NCBI RefSeq assembly: GCF_007197755.1 | Contig: NZ_CP041636.1 | Span: 3,074,001-3,138,000, forward strand | Direction of reading: 5' to 3' | Source: Ferrovibrio terrae | GTDB taxonomy: Bacteria > Pseudomonadota > Alphaproteobacteria > Ferrovibrionales > Ferrovibrionaceae | DNA: 64,000 nucleotides | Shown: piece after piece, positions 21,477 to 32,890 of the stretch | How the letters are laid out: each line of letters begins with the position of its first letter | How positions within the stretch are numbered: position 1 is the first letter of the stretch | Position numbers and translations under genes: made by a program | The notes under the pieces: model-generated | What the model was told of the DNA's origin: nothing | The model's input: the letters and a program-made list of their open reading frames with translations, nothing else | Database searches by the model: none

Positions 21477-22805
21477 ATGTCTGATCACGAAACTCTGGAA
21501 GACGAGCGCCCCCGCAAGGCGCTCGTCCTGCATCCGTCTCTGAAATCCACCCATGCCAAGGCGAAAGCGGCCGACCTGCGCCGCCGGCCCGAGGCGCGGC
21601 TGGCCGAGGCCGTGGGGCTGGCTGCCGCCATCGACCTGCAGCCCGCGCGTGCCGATGTCGTGCCGGTCTCCACCTGGCGACCCGCCACGCTGATCGGCCC
21701 GGGCAAGATGGAAGAGCTTGCCGCCTGGATCGCCGAGAATCCGGTGGATGTGGTGGTGGTGGATGCCGCCGTCACGCCGGTGCAGCAGCGCAATCTGGAA
21801 AAGGGCCTTAAGGCCAAGGTGATCGATCGCACCGGGCTGATCCTGGAAATCTTCGGCGCGCGTGCGCGCACCAAGGAAGGCCGGCTGCAGGTCGAGCTCG
21901 CGCATCTGAATTACCAGCGCTCGCGTCTCGTGCGGTCCTGGACCCACCTCGAACGCCAGCGCGGCGGCTTCGGCTTCCTCGGCGGCCCGGGCGAAAGCCA
22001 GCTGGAAATGGATCGCCGCCTGATCGGCGACCGCATCATCCGCATCAAGGAAGACCTCGCGCAGGTGGTGAATACCCGGGCGCTGCATCGTCGCGCGCGG
22101 CAGAAGGTGCCCTATCCCGTGGTGGCGCTGGTGGGTTACACCAATGCCGGCAAGTCAACGCTGTTCAACCGGCTCACCTCGGCCGACGTGATGGCGAAGG
22201 ATCTGCTGTTCGCCACGCTGGATCCCACCATGCGCACGTTGCGCCTGCCGTCGGGCCGCAACATCATCCTCAGCGACACGGTGGGGTTCATCTCCGAACT
22301 GCCGACGCATCTGGTGGCCGCCTTCCGCGCCACGCTGGAAGAGGTGATCTCGGCCGACGTGATCCTGCATGTGCGAGACCTGTCGCATCCCGACACCGAC
22401 GCGCAGGCTGCCGACGTGGCTGATGTGCTGGCCTCGCTCGGTGTTGCCGAAGACAGCCGCCACCGCCGGCTGGAGGCGTGGAACAAGGCCGACCAGTTGC
22501 CGGCCGAGATGCGCGAGACGGTGCAGAACCAGGCCGACCGCCAGGACAATGCCGTGCTGATCTCGGCACTGACCGGCTATGGTTGCGACACGCTGCTGGA
22601 GCGGATCGACGGCATGCTGGATGCCGACCGGGTCGAAATGGATGTCACGCTGGATGCCGGCGACGGCGCGGCGATTGCCTGGCTGCACCGTCATGGCGAA
22701 GTGCTGGAGATGACGGAAGAGGGCGGCAGCCTGAAGCTTTCCGTGGCGCTGTCACAGGCAGAAGCGGGCAAATGGCTCAAGCGTCAGGAGACTGGCCGCG
22801 TATGA
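21477..22805 (+). CDS. hflX: GTPase HflX (ribosome-associated)
   Basis: A 442-residue GTPase that splits stalled or stressed ribosomes. The N-terminal HflX domain includes the glycine-rich ERQRGGFGFLGGPGES segment. The G domain has G1 GYTNAGKST, G3 DTVGF and G4 NKAD. It is 61 nt after hfq and 16 nt before the inositol-phosphatase gene. Confidence 0.96.
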   Translation: MSDHETLEDERPRKALVLHPSLKSTHAKAKAADLRRRPEARLAEAVGLAAAIDLQPARADVVPVSTWRPATLIGPGKMEELAAWIAENPVDVVVVDAAVTPVQQRNLEKGLKAKVIDRTGLILEIFGARARTKEGRLQVELAHLNYQRSRLVRSWTHLERQRGGFGFLGGPGESQLEMDRRLIGDRIIRIKEDLAQVVNTRALHRRARQKVPYPVVALVGYTNAGKSTLFNRLTSADVMAKDLLFATLDPTMRTLRLPSGRNIILSDTVGFISELPTHLVAAFRATLEEVISADVILHVRDLSHPDTDAQAADVADVLASLGVAEDSRHRRLEAWNKADQLPAEMRETVQNQADRQDNAVLISALTGYGCDTLLERIDGMLDADRVEMDVTLDAGDGAAIAWLHRHGEVLEMTEEGGSLKLSVALSQAEAGKWLKRQETGRV

Positions 22806-22821
22806 AGAAGAAGGGGCGAGT

Positions 22822-23646
22822 ATGAAAGTCGATATGGACGCCGTACGGCTGCTGATGGAAGAGGCCGCGACCACCACCATCCTGCCGCATTTCCGCAAGC
22901 TTGAAAGCAAGCAGATCGACCAGAAGGCCGGGCCGCATGATGTGGTCACCGTGGCCGACAAGGCCTCGGAAGAATTTCTCACGCCGCGCCTGCAGGCGCT
23001 GATCCCTGGTTCCACCGTGGTGGGCGAAGAAGCCAGCAGTGCTGACGAAAGCATCATGGATGCCCTGCGCCGCCCCGGATATGCGTGGTTGATCGATCCT
23101 ATCGATGGCACCGCCAATTTCGCCGTCGGCAGCCAGCTGTTTGCCGTGATGGTGGCGCTGGTGAAGGACGGCGACGCTGTCGCGGCTTGGATCTACGATC
23201 CCATCCGCAACATCTGCGCCATGGCCGAAAAGGGCAAAGGCGCGGTGATGCGTGAGGCCGATGGCAGCACGCGCAAGCTCAGCATGCCGAAGCCGCCGTC
23301 GCTGGCGCATATCTCGGGCGCGCCCAACCTGCGCTACGGCGACCGCGATTTCGCTGCACGCATCGCGTATCGCATGGACAAGACCGCTGGCGTGATGATC
23401 CTGCGCTGCGCCGGCCAGGAATACCTCGCCATGCTGGACGGCCATTTCCACTACGCGGTTTATAACCGCGCCATGCCATGGGATCACACGGCCGGCTGTC
23501 TGCTGATCACCGAAGCCGGCGGCATCGCCAAGCGGCTGGACGGCAGCCTGTATCGCGCCGCCGACAAGCCCTGGGGCAGCCCGCTGGTGGCGGCCTGCGG
23601 CGAGGAGCAGTGGAACTGGCTGAAGCAGGACATCTTCGACGCCTGA
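22822..23646 (+). CDS. Inositol monophosphatase family protein
   Basis: A 274-residue Mg-dependent phosphatase of the IMPase/FIG superfamily. Metal-binding motifs are visible: GEEAS near residue 70, DPIDGTANF near residue 93, and WDHTAGCLLITEAGG near residue 216. Such proteins hydrolyse inositol phosphates, fructose bisphosphate, histidinol phosphate or 3'-phosphoadenosine phosphate, and the precise substrate cannot be told here. The ribosome site AAGGGGCGAG precedes the ATG. Confidence 0.93.
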   Translation: MKVDMDAVRLLMEEAATTTILPHFRKLESKQIDQKAGPHDVVTVADKASEEFLTPRLQALIPGSTVVGEEASSADESIMDALRRPGYAWLIDPIDGTANFAVGSQLFAVMVALVKDGDAVAAWIYDPIRNICAMAEKGKGAVMREADGSTRKLSMPKPPSLAHISGAPNLRYGDRDFAARIAYRMDKTAGVMILRCAGQEYLAMLDGHFHYAVYNRAMPWDHTAGCLLITEAGGIAKRLDGSLYRAADKPWGSPLVAACGEEQWNWLKQDIFDA

Positions 23647-23662
23647 CGCCTGCCTGATTCCG

Positions 23663-23688
23663 GGCCTGATTCGGGTCTGGATCAGGCC
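23663..23688. terminator. Hairpin after the inositol-phosphatase gene
   Basis: A perfect 8-bp inverted repeat (GGCCTGAT / ATCAGGCC) with a 10 nt loop begins 16 nt after the stop. There is no T-run, so it may be a weak or Rho-assisted terminator. Confidence 0.4.
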
Positions 23689-23940
23689 AGAAAACCGCAC
23701 CCGCGTACCGGGCGGTAGCCCCCGGCCGGGGCGGCCAGGTGTGCGCCATATAAACATTTGAAATATATATGTTTTTAGCCCCTGTTTTCGGCCTTCGCGG
23801 CAGGGGTCGAAACGTTGCTGCCATACCCCCGTCATGGTAGTTTCTGCGACCTGATTCCAGGGCCGAATCCGGGCCCTCTCGGGTGGCCTGAGTCGCCCGA
23901 TTTCAGACCCCAAATTCACTGTTTTTTTGGACGCCGTTTC
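23689..23940. other. gyrA upstream region with an AT-rich island
   Basis: The region between the hairpin and the gyrA start holds a short AT-rich island at about 23745-23777. Inside it AAACAT and ATGTTT form an inverted repeat around TTGAAATATAT. It is otherwise GC-rich and shows no coding signal. It likely contains the gyrA promoter, but I cannot assign -35 and -10 elements with confidence. Confidence 0.45.
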
Positions 23941-26679
<2,739 letters not shown>

Positions 26680-26708
26680 CCTCGCTTACGTGATCTGAGG
26701 GGGAGCGG

Positions 26709-27224
26709 ATGACCAGGCAGCGGATCGGACTATACCCGGGTACTTTCGATCCGGTGACCAAGGGCCATTACGACATCATCAAGCGTGCGGCCAAGCTGGT
26801 CGACAAGCTGGTGGTCGGCGTTGCCGTCAATGTCGGCAAGGGACCACTCTTCTCGATGGAAGAACGCGTCGAGATGGTGCGCGAGGAAATCGGCCCGCTG
26901 ATGCCCGGCGCCACCGAGTTCGAGGTCAAGCCGTTTTCCAACCTGCTGATGCATTTCGCCATGGACCTCGGCGCGGTCATGATCATCCGCGGCCTGCGCG
27001 CGGTGTCGGACTTCGAATATGAATTCCAGATGGTCGGTATGAACGCCCGGCTGAATTCCGAGATCGAAACCGTCTTCCTGATGGCATCCGACAACCACCA
27101 GTTCATCGCCTCGCGCCTGGTCAAGGAAATCGCCACGCTGAACGGCGACATCAATCCCTTCGTTTCGCCGCGCGTGGCGGAACGGGTGCGCGTTGCCCTG
27201 CAGAAGCAGAAAGACGAAGCATGA
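26709..27224 (+). CDS. coaD: Phosphopantetheine adenylyltransferase
   Basis: A 171-residue nucleotidyltransferase that makes dephospho-CoA. YPGTFDPVTKGH contains the T/HxGH nucleotide-binding motif, and IIRGLRAVSDFEYE and the C-terminal SSR-like region (ASRLVKEIA) are typical. A GGGGGAG ribosome site precedes the ATG. The stop overlaps the next gene by 4 nt (ATGA). Confidence 0.97.
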   Translation: MTRQRIGLYPGTFDPVTKGHYDIIKRAAKLVDKLVVGVAVNVGKGPLFSMEERVEMVREEIGPLMPGATEFEVKPFSNLLMHFAMDLGAVMIIRGLRAVSDFEYEFQMVGMNARLNSEIETVFLMASDNHQFIASRLVKEIATLNGDINPFVSPRVAERVRVALQKQKDEA

Positions 27225-27766
27225 TTCGCCGCAGTTTCCTGACGCTTGCTCTGTTTGCGGCTTTCGCGCCCTTCGCGGCGAAAGCGCAGCAGACCGATCC
27301 CGAGAATACCCTGATCATGGAACTGCGCGACGGCCGGGTGGTGATCGCCATGCGGCCCGATCTGGCGCCCACGCATGTGGCCCGCATCAAGGAACTGACC
27401 CGCAAGGGCTTTTACGACGGCAGCGTGTTTCATCGCGTGATCCGCGGTTTCATGGCCCAGGTCGGCGACCCGACCGGCACCGGTGGCGGCGGCTCGGGCC
27501 AGAAGCTGCGCGCCGAATTCAGCCGTGAAACCCATCGCCGCGGCACCGTCTCGATGGCGCGCACCAGCGACCCGAACAGCGCCGACAGCCAGTTCTTCAT
27601 CTGCTTCGACGACGCGCCGCATCTGAACGGCCAGTATACCGTCTGGGGCCGGGTGGTGAGCGGCATGGAATTCGTCGACAATATCAAGAAGGGCGCGCCG
27701 GGCAGCGGCGCCGTCACCGATCCCGACAGGATTGTCCGCATGCGCGTTGCGGCGGACGTGAAGTAA
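27221..27766 (+). CDS. ppiA: Periplasmic peptidyl-prolyl cis-trans isomerase (cyclophilin)
   Basis: A 181-residue cyclophilin with an N-terminal signal peptide (RRSFLTLALFAAFAPFAAKA, cleavage likely after AKA), so periplasmic. The cyclophilin core has FHRVIRGFMAQVGD, ADSQFFICF and TVWGRVVSGME. It is coupled to coaD and followed after 13 nt by a cytoplasmic paralogue. Confidence 0.93.
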   Translation: MIRRSFLTLALFAAFAPFAAKAQQTDPENTLIMELRDGRVVIAMRPDLAPTHVARIKELTRKGFYDGSVFHRVIRGFMAQVGDPTGTGGGGSGQKLRAEFSRETHRRGTVSMARTSDPNSADSQFFICFDDAPHLNGQYTVWGRVVSGMEFVDNIKKGAPGSGAVTDPDRIVRMRVAADVK

Positions 27767-27779
27767 CAAGGATTTCTCC

Positions 27780-28262
27780 ATGAGCGCCGATCTCGAAAAC
27801 ACCCTCTATCTCGAACTCAAGGATGGTCGCGTCACCATCGCGCTGCGCCCCGATCTGGCGCCGAACCATGTCGAGCGCATCAAGACGCTGGTGCGGCAGA
27901 ATTTCTATGATGGCCTGAAATTCCATCGCGTGATCGAGGGCTTCATGGCCCAGACCGGCGATCCGCGCGGCGATGGCACTGGCGGTTCGGGCGAGAACCT
28001 GAAAGCCGAATTCAACGACGAGCCGCATGTGCGCGGCACCTGCTCGATGGCGCGCGCCAGCAGCCCGAACAGCGCCGACAGCCAGTTCTTCATCTGCTTC
28101 GCCGATGCCCGTTTCCTCGACAAGCAATACACCGTCTGGGGCCAGGTCACCGAGGGCATGGAGCATGTCGACAAGATCAAGCGCGGCAGCCAGGCCAAGA
28201 ACGGCAGCGTGACCGATCCCGACAAGATCGTGTCGATGCGCGTTGCCGCTGACGCCGAGTGA
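27780..28262 (+). CDS. ppiB: Cytoplasmic peptidyl-prolyl cis-trans isomerase (cyclophilin)
   Basis: A 160-residue cyclophilin without a signal peptide, clearly paralogous to the preceding protein (FHRVIEGFMAQTGD, ADSQFFICF, TVWGQVTEGME). The pair probably arose by tandem duplication followed by gain or loss of export. The ribosome site AAGGA precedes the ATG. Confidence 0.94.
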   Translation: MSADLENTLYLELKDGRVTIALRPDLAPNHVERIKTLVRQNFYDGLKFHRVIEGFMAQTGDPRGDGTGGSGENLKAEFNDEPHVRGTCSMARASSPNSADSQFFICFADARFLDKQYTVWGQVTEGMEHVDKIKRGSQAKNGSVTDPDKIVSMRVAADAE

Positions 28263-28292
28263 TCGCCGGCCTCCAGAATGGGGGCTAATCCG

Positions 28293-29342
28293 ATGCTGGT
28301 TTCCGATTTCGATTTCGAACTGCCGCCGGCGCTGATCGCCGAGCGGCCGGCCGTGCCGCGTGAAGCAGCAAAGCTGCTGCTGCATGCGGGCGGCATAGAT
28401 CCGCGCACGCTTACCGTGGCCGATCTGCCCGGCCTGCTGCAGCCGAACGACCTGCTGGTCTTCAATGACACCAAGGTGATTCCCGCGCGACTGTATGGCC
28501 GGCGCGAGCGCGATCCCGAAGTCCGCGTCGAGGCCTTGCTGCTCAAGCCGATCGGCGAGCGGCGCTGGACCGCGATGGCCAAGCCGGCCAAGCGGCTGAA
28601 GCCCGGCGACCGTGTGCTGTTCGACGGCGGGCTGGTGGTCGAGGCGCTCGGCCGCGAAGACGACCAGATCGTGCTGCGTTTCGACCGCGACGATGCCGAG
28701 GTGCTGACCGCGCTCGAAACCGCCGGCGCCATGCCGCTGCCGCCCTATATCGTGGCGCAGCGAAAGGCCGATGCGCAGGACAGGACCGACTACCAGACGG
28801 TGTTCGCGGAGAAGACCGGCGCGATTGCCGCGCCCACCGCCGGGCTGCATTTCACCCCGGCCCTGATCGAGACGCTTAAACGTCAGGGCATCGGCTTCGC
28901 CCGTGTCACGCTGCATGTCGGGGCCGGCACCTTCCTGCCGGTCAAGGTGGATCGCGTCGCGGATCACAAGATGCATGCCGAGTGGGGCGAGGTGACGGAC
29001 GGCACCGTTGCGGCGATCCGGGCGGCAAAGGAAAAGGGCGGCCGGGTGATCGCCATCGGCACGACGTCCTTGCGGCTTCTTGAGTCTGCGGCCCGTGATG
29101 GGACCCTGAAACCTTTCCGGGGCGACACCGATATTTTCATCACGCCCGGCTTCCGTTTCCATGTCGCCGACGGGCTGATGACCAATTTCCACCTGCCGAA
29201 GTCCACGCTGCTGATGCTGGTGGCCGCCTTCGTGGGGCTGCAGGAGCAGCGGACGATCTATGCCCATGCGGTGGAGAAGGGCTTCCGTTTCTACTCCTAC
29301 GGCGATACAAGCCTGCTGTTCAGACAGGCCGGTAAAAAATGA
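28293..29342 (+). CDS. queA: S-adenosylmethionine:tRNA ribosyltransferase-isomerase
   Basis: A 349-residue enzyme of queuosine synthesis that transfers and isomerises ribose from SAM onto preQ1 in tRNA. Opening [43 protein letters not shown] and the C-terminal [12 protein letters not shown] are family hallmarks. ATG 28293 is preferred because MLVSDFDF is the usual QueA start and GGGGG lies 7 nt upstream; an in-frame ATG at 28278 would add five residues. It overlaps tgt by 4 nt. Confidence 0.95.
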   Translation: MLVSDFDFELPPALIAERPAVPREAAKLLLHAGGIDPRTLTVADLPGLLQPNDLLVFNDTKVIPARLYGRRERDPEVRVEALLLKPIGERRWTAMAKPAKRLKPGDRVLFDGGLVVEALGREDDQIVLRFDRDDAEVLTALETAGAMPLPPYIVAQRKADAQDRTDYQTVFAEKTGAIAAPTAGLHFTPALIETLKRQGIGFARVTLHVGAGTFLPVKVDRVADHKMHAEWGEVTDGTVAAIRAAKEKGGRVIAIGTTSLRLLESAARDGTLKPFRGDTDIFITPGFRFHVADGLMTNFHLPKSTLLMLVAAFVGLQEQRTIYAHAVEKGFRFYSYGDTSLLFRQAGKK

Positions 29343-30463
29343 CCCTCCGTTTCACCGTTTCCGCCACCGATGGCGCCGCCCGCCGGGGCCGGCTCGAAAC
29401 CGCGCATGGCGCGATCGACACGCCGGCCTTCATGCCGGTGGGCACGGCCGCGACCGTGAAGGCGATGACGCCGGAGGCCGTGGTCGAGACCGGCGCGCAG
29501 ATTATTCTGGGCAATACCTATCACCTGATGCTGCGGCCGAGTGCCGAGCGCGTGGCAAAACTCGGCGGTCTGCACAGGTTCATGAACTGGCCAGGTCCTA
29601 TTCTGACTGATTCCGGCGGCTTCCAGGTGATGTCGCTGTCGCAGCTCAATAAGGTCAGTGAAGCCGGCGTCAGCTTTCAGTCGCATATCGACGGCGCGAA
29701 ATATGACCTGACGCCGGAACGCTCCATCGAGATCCAGCATCTGCTCGATGCCACCATCACCATGCAGCTGGATGAATGCGTCAAGCTGCCGGCCGATGAC
29801 AAGCGCGTATCGGAGGCGATGCAGCTGTCCTTGCGCTGGGCCGAACGCTGCAAGACGGCGTTCAAACTGCGTGACGGCTACGGCCTGTTCGGCATTGTTC
29901 AAGGTGGAACGAATGGCGCGCTGCGGGAACAATCCGCCAAGGGCCTGATCAAGACCGGCTTCGATGGCTACGCGGTCGGTGGCCTCGCGGTGGGCGAGAC
30001 ACAGGCTGAGATGTTCGCCACGCTGGATGTCACCACGCCGCATTTGCCGCAGGATCGCCCGCGCTACCTGATGGGCGTCGGCAAGCCGTCCGACCTCGTG
30101 GGCGCGGTGCAGCGCGGCATCGACATGTTCGACTGCGTGATGCCAACGCGGTCCGGGCGCAACGGCCAGGCCTTCACCCGGCGTGGCACCATCAACATCC
30201 GCAATGCGCGCCATGCAGAAGACCCGCGGCCGATCGACGAACATTGCCGCTGCCCGGCCTGCCGCAATTACAGCCGCGCCTATGTGCATCACCTGGTGCG
30301 TTCCGATGAAATCCTGGGCTCGATGCTGATGACCGCGCATAACCTGACCTACTACCAGGATGTGATGCAGGGCCTGCGCGCCGCCATCGCCGAGGGCCGG
30401 CTGGAGGCTTTCGCCGCCGGGTTCCATGCCGGCGAGGCCAGCGGCGATATCCCGCCGCTATAA
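29339..30463 (+). CDS. tgt: tRNA-guanine transglycosylase
   Basis: A 374-residue enzyme that exchanges guanine-34 for preQ1 in tRNAs with GUN anticodons. Catalytic and substrate motifs [10 protein letters not shown], the GGLAVGE loop and the nucleophile Asp in [13 protein letters not shown] are present. The zinc site is [17 protein letters not shown]. It overlaps queA by ATGA, so the two queuosine steps are translationally coupled. Confidence 0.97.
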   Translation: MTLRFTVSATDGAARRGRLETAHGAIDTPAFMPVGTAATVKAMTPEAVVETGAQIILGNTYHLMLRPSAERVAKLGGLHRFMNWPGPILTDSGGFQVMSLSQLNKVSEAGVSFQSHIDGAKYDLTPERSIEIQHLLDATITMQLDECVKLPADDKRVSEAMQLSLRWAERCKTAFKLRDGYGLFGIVQGGTNGALREQSAKGLIKTGFDGYAVGGLAVGETQAEMFATLDVTTPHLPQDRPRYLMGVGKPSDLVGAVQRGIDMFDCVMPTRSGRNGQAFTRRGTINIRNARHAEDPRPIDEHCRCPACRNYSRAYVHHLVRSDEILGSMLMTAHNLTYYQDVMQGLRAAIAEGRLEAFAAGFHAGEASGDIPPL

Positions 30464-30565
30464 ATGCTGCTGCGCCACCTCAAGGTTTTCGGCATCGCGG
30501 CTGTCTTCGCCGCCATTGCCTATGGCCTGACGCATCTGGTCTTTCGCCTGATTCATCATTGGTGA
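30464..30565 (+). CDS. Possible 33-residue single-span membrane microprotein downstream of tgt
   Basis: The ATG immediately follows the tgt TAA with no gap and opens a 33-codon frame ending in TGA at 30563. The predicted peptide has a basic N-terminus (LLRHLK), a hydrophobic stretch of about 20 residues rich in Ala, Phe, Ile and Leu, and an RLIHHW end, like one transmembrane helix. There is no separate ribosome site beyond what tgt provides, so translation would rely on termination-reinitiation. No family recognised; it could be a chance ORF. Confidence 0.4.
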   Translation: MLLRHLKVFGIAAVFAAIAYGLTHLVFRLIHHW

Positions 30566-30673
30566 TAGCGTTCTCTGCCTCCAAGGGTGGAACTGCTGGA
30601 ACAGCCTGGCCGACTACAGAACGATCGCTGCGCTCAGGCGGCAGGCAAATTTGAAAAAATAATCCCCCATAAG

Positions 30674-30702
30674 TTGCGTTCATGCGAAGGGATATTTATC
30701 GT
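30674..30702 (+). promoter_or_regulatory. Candidate promoter of the lipoprotein gene
   Basis: TTGCGT (30674-30679), 17 nt, TATCGT (30697-30702), 46 nt before the ATG at 30749. The rest of the 30566-30748 gap shows no further structure that I can support. Confidence 0.35.
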
Positions 30703-30748
30703 CCCGTCTGCACAGGCAGTGCATGTATCTCGATGGGGGAAGTCTTAA

Positions 30749-31252
30749 ATGAATCGTATTCTGGGAAGCCTTCTGGCTATGTCCCTGCTGGTTGGTTGCG
30801 CCGCTGGCGGCGCGGTACAGCAGACCTCGGCGACCTCGGTGGCCGTGGACAGCACGAAAACGGGTGGCGTGGTTGTAAAGAGCTCGGTGAAGGACCGCGA
30901 AACCGTGGTCGAGGGCCTGCGCCAGGCCATCAACAGCCAGCTGCTGAACAAGCGTGTGTTCGCCAGTCTGCCGGGCGACGTCACGGTCGCTGACATCCGG
31001 CTCGATGTCACCATCATCGAAGTCTCGGAAGTCAGCCAGGCCTCGCGCATCCTGTTTGCCGCGCTGGCGGGGCAGGCCAAGATCGTGGCCGATGTCGATG
31101 TCATCGATGCACGCACCAACACGTCGCTCGGTCAGATGCGTGCGGAGGGCAAGTCCTCGGGCGGCCATGTCTTCGCCGGCACCACGTCGGAAGCGCTGGA
31201 CCAGATGGCTTCGCAGGTGGCGGATTATCTGCTGCGTAATCGCAAGATCTGA
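30749..31252 (+). CDS. Putative lipoprotein, DUF4410-like
   Basis: A 167-residue predicted outer-membrane or periplasmic lipoprotein. The signal peptide ends in a lipobox LVGC (lipidated Cys at about residue 17). The mature region alternates short beta strands, with a SRILFAALAGQAKIVADVDV segment and a C-terminal helix (SEALDQMASQVADYLL), resembling DUF4410 lipoproteins as I recall them. Function unknown. It appears monocistronic, with its own promoter candidate and a hairpin downstream. Confidence 0.75.
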   Translation: MNRILGSLLAMSLLVGCAAGGAVQQTSATSVAVDSTKTGGVVVKSSVKDRETVVEGLRQAINSQLLNKRVFASLPGDVTVADIRLDVTIIEVSEVSQASRILFAALAGQAKIVADVDVIDARTNTSLGQMRAEGKSSGGHVFAGTTSEALDQMASQVADYLLRNRKI

Positions 31253-31262
31253 TGCAGATGGC

Positions 31263-31288
31263 GGGGGAGTGGCAACGGCTACTCTCCC
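31263..31288. terminator. Stem-loop between convergent genes
   Basis: An 11-bp stem (two G-U wobbles in the plus-strand RNA) closed by an AACG tetraloop lies 10 nt after the lipoprotein stop. No T-run follows. The wobbles make it stronger for plus-strand RNA than for the minus strand. Confidence 0.5.
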
Positions 31289-31297
31289 GTCAGCATC

Positions 31298-31594
31298 TCA
31301 GACGCTGAACGCGTCGTCGTCCTTGTGCAGGTGCAGGAAGCGCCCGATCTGGGTTTTCAGCGTTTCCGGATCGTAAGAGTCGTTCACCTTCAGCGCATGC
31401 AGGAACAGCTCGCGCTGCAGCGACTGCGGCAGGTCGTTCCAGGTCAGCACCACGGCGGCGCCCAGGCATTTCAGGATATTGGTTTCCGACAGCGCGAAGT
31501 GATGGTCTTCCATGGCGCCGCCTTCGCCTTCCCAGCGGCGGAGCGCCCGGGTCAGTTGTGCGTCGGTGTCGAAACGCGCCTTGTCGTCAGCCAT
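31298..31594 (-). CDS. Hypothetical protein, 98 residues
   Basis: A small soluble, mildly acidic protein with no signal peptide or membrane segment. Helix-rich by composition, with a central hydrophobic segment (ILKCLGAAVVLTWNDLP) and a His/Asp-rich C-terminus (FLHLHKDDDAF). I do not recognise the family. It starts 2 nt after the stop of the PAS-like gene, so the two are almost certainly cotranscribed and may work together. Confidence 0.7.
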   Translation of the reverse strand: MADDKARFDTDAQLTRALRRWEGEGGAMEDHHFALSETNILKCLGAAVVLTWNDLPQSLQRELFLHALKVNDSYDPETLKTQIGRFLHLHKDDDAFSV

Positions 31595-31596
31595 GT

Positions 31597-32088
31597 CTAC
31601 GCCTCGTCGTTGTAATAGGTGATGTTGAGCAGCTGCTCGATGCTGCTGCTCCGCCCGATGGTCAGCGGCAGCGTGACCGATTCAAACTGCACGAAACTGC
31701 GATCGACAAAATAATAGGTGCCGGCGGCACGCAGGGGCCTGGCATTGTCGGCGGCCCAGGACAGGCCGCGGTCGAAATCGGCATAGGCCTGCTCGGTCAT
31801 GATCTCGTCAACGAATTTGCCGGTAGAGTCGCGACCGGAATACTGGCTGATCAGCGTGCCGTAGAGCCGGATGCGAAACCGTCGCCGGCCGGGTTCCTGC
31901 ACGATTTCGTAGATCAGCACGCGGGGCAGGTAAGGGCGCAGCACGAAGGGCGAGAAATCCGCGCGGTCGGGCGCAATGCGGCCCGCGCGCTTTTCGTCCC
32001 AGAGCGCGGCTAGCAGACGGAGTTCTGGACGCTGGAACCGCAGCTCGGGGTCGAGGCGGAACCTGCTTTCGACGATCTGCCGGTTCAC
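31597..32088 (-). CDS. PAS-like domain protein, 163 residues
   Basis: A soluble protein in which residues of about 20-150 resemble the stand-alone PAS domains common in Rhodospirillales (LWDEKRAGRIAPDRADFSP, RLYGTLISQYSGRDSTGKFVDEI, then VTLPLTIGRS near the end). It has no output domain, so it is probably a ligand sensor or an uncharacterised partner. The start is placed at GTG 32088 because a strong GGAGGAG ribosome site lies 5 nt upstream; an in-frame ATG at 32115 is the alternative. It is 79 nt downstream of tRNA-Lys on the same strand. Confidence 0.7.
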   Translation of the reverse strand: MNRQIVESRFRLDPELRFQRPELRLLAALWDEKRAGRIAPDRADFSPFVLRPYLPRVLIYEIVQEPGRRRFRIRLYGTLISQYSGRDSTGKFVDEIMTEQAYADFDRGLSWAADNARPLRAAGTYYFVDRSFVQFESVTLPLTIGRSSSIEQLLNITYYNDEA

Positions 32089-32167
32089 GGCATCTCCTCC
32101 GGTTTGCTGCAGCATATACTGCAGGGCAACCCGACGTCGGGATATTCAGTCAACGATTGGAGAGAGG

Positions 32168-32243
32168 TGGTGAGCCCGCCGGGATTCGAACCCGGGACCT
32201 CTCGATTAAAAGTCGCTTGCTCTACCAGCTGAGCTACGGGCTC
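32168..32243 (-). tRNA. tRNA-Lys, anticodon UUU
   Basis: A 76-nt cloverleaf on the minus strand with encoded CCA (32168-32170). The acceptor stem GAGCCCG/CGGGCTC and T arm CCGGG-TTCGAAT-CCCGG pair perfectly, the D arm is GCTC/GAGC, and the anticodon loop CTTTTAA gives UUU. The anticodon stem is AGCGA/TCGAG, where only the three loop-proximal pairs form and the two basal positions are A-G and G-A mismatches. Confidence 0.93.
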
Positions 32244-32297
32244 ACAAAGCCCTTTCCGTCGGTCCCCGAAGGCGACCCTGGCCGGAAAAGCGCCGCG

Positions 32298-32326
32298 ACC
32301 ATAGGTCGTCGGCCGGTCCCCGTCAA
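32298..32326 (-). promoter_or_regulatory. Candidate tRNA-Lys promoter
   Basis: On the minus strand TTGACG (32326-32321), a 17 nt spacer and TATGGT (32303-32298), with the tRNA starting about 54 nt downstream. Confidence 0.55.
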
Positions 32327-32544
32327 CCAGCCGGGATTGTCTGTGGAATGAAGCACTTAAGTCAGGTTCCGAGGTGTCAGCGGGCGCGACTCAGCCGACC
32401 TGCGCCAGCAGAGCGACACTCCGGCGTTTTCAGCGGAAACCGTAGCGGCGGTTACCGGATTACAACCTTTGAGGGGCTACAAAATATTTCGCAGTTGCGG
32501 GATACTATTCCGGTCCGGCCCGTACAGCCCGGAGGATGAGGATC
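32327..32544. other. Non-coding gap between tRNA-Lys promoter and the DUF4170-like gene
   Basis: Together with the tRNA leader this is a 300-bp stretch without a gene. The segment at 32455-32510 is less GC-rich than its surroundings and probably contains the promoter of the plus-strand gene at 32545. I see no repeat, RNA gene or ORF with support. Confidence 0.4.
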
Positions 32545-32733
32545 ATGACGAATTTTTACGTTGAAGGCGGGATTTTCAAGGACCTGGCAGACCCGGCGCC
32601 GATTTCCGGAACCGAGGAGCGCTACGGCCCGTTCCCGTCTGAGCAGGAAGCCGACAAGGTCTGGCGTGCCCGCATGGCGGACAAGATCGACATCTGCAAC
32701 CACCGCCTGCGCGTGATCAAGCGCGACGCCTGA
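32545..32733 (+). CDS. Small DUF4170-like protein, 62 residues
   Basis: A small soluble protein opening TNFYVEGGIF and containing YGPFPSEQEADKVWRARM, which matches my memory of the DUF4170 family of short alphaproteobacterial proteins. ATG 32545 is chosen over 32536 because GAGG lies 5 nt before it and the upstream GGAGG is too close to the first ATG. Function unknown. Confidence 0.75.
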   Translation: MTNFYVEGGIFKDLADPAPISGTEERYGPFPSEQEADKVWRARMADKIDICNHRLRVIKRDA

Positions 32734-32890
32734 GTCGCAGCTCTCGGTTTGCCGATTCCCGGCCGGAGTCGCAGTTGGTCCACCAGGCCGCGCCGCGCTT
32801 TCCCTGTTGCTAAGCAGTTTGCCTGCCACGATGATTTCATGGCGGACCATCCGATTCGGCCCATTCTGGCTGTAAGCGGCGCTGGACCGC

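Noticed and set aside
32168-32243. tRNA-Lys as an integration site with a neighbouring island
   Set aside because: No integrase, no direct repeat of the tRNA 3' end, and no composition shift was seen on either side.
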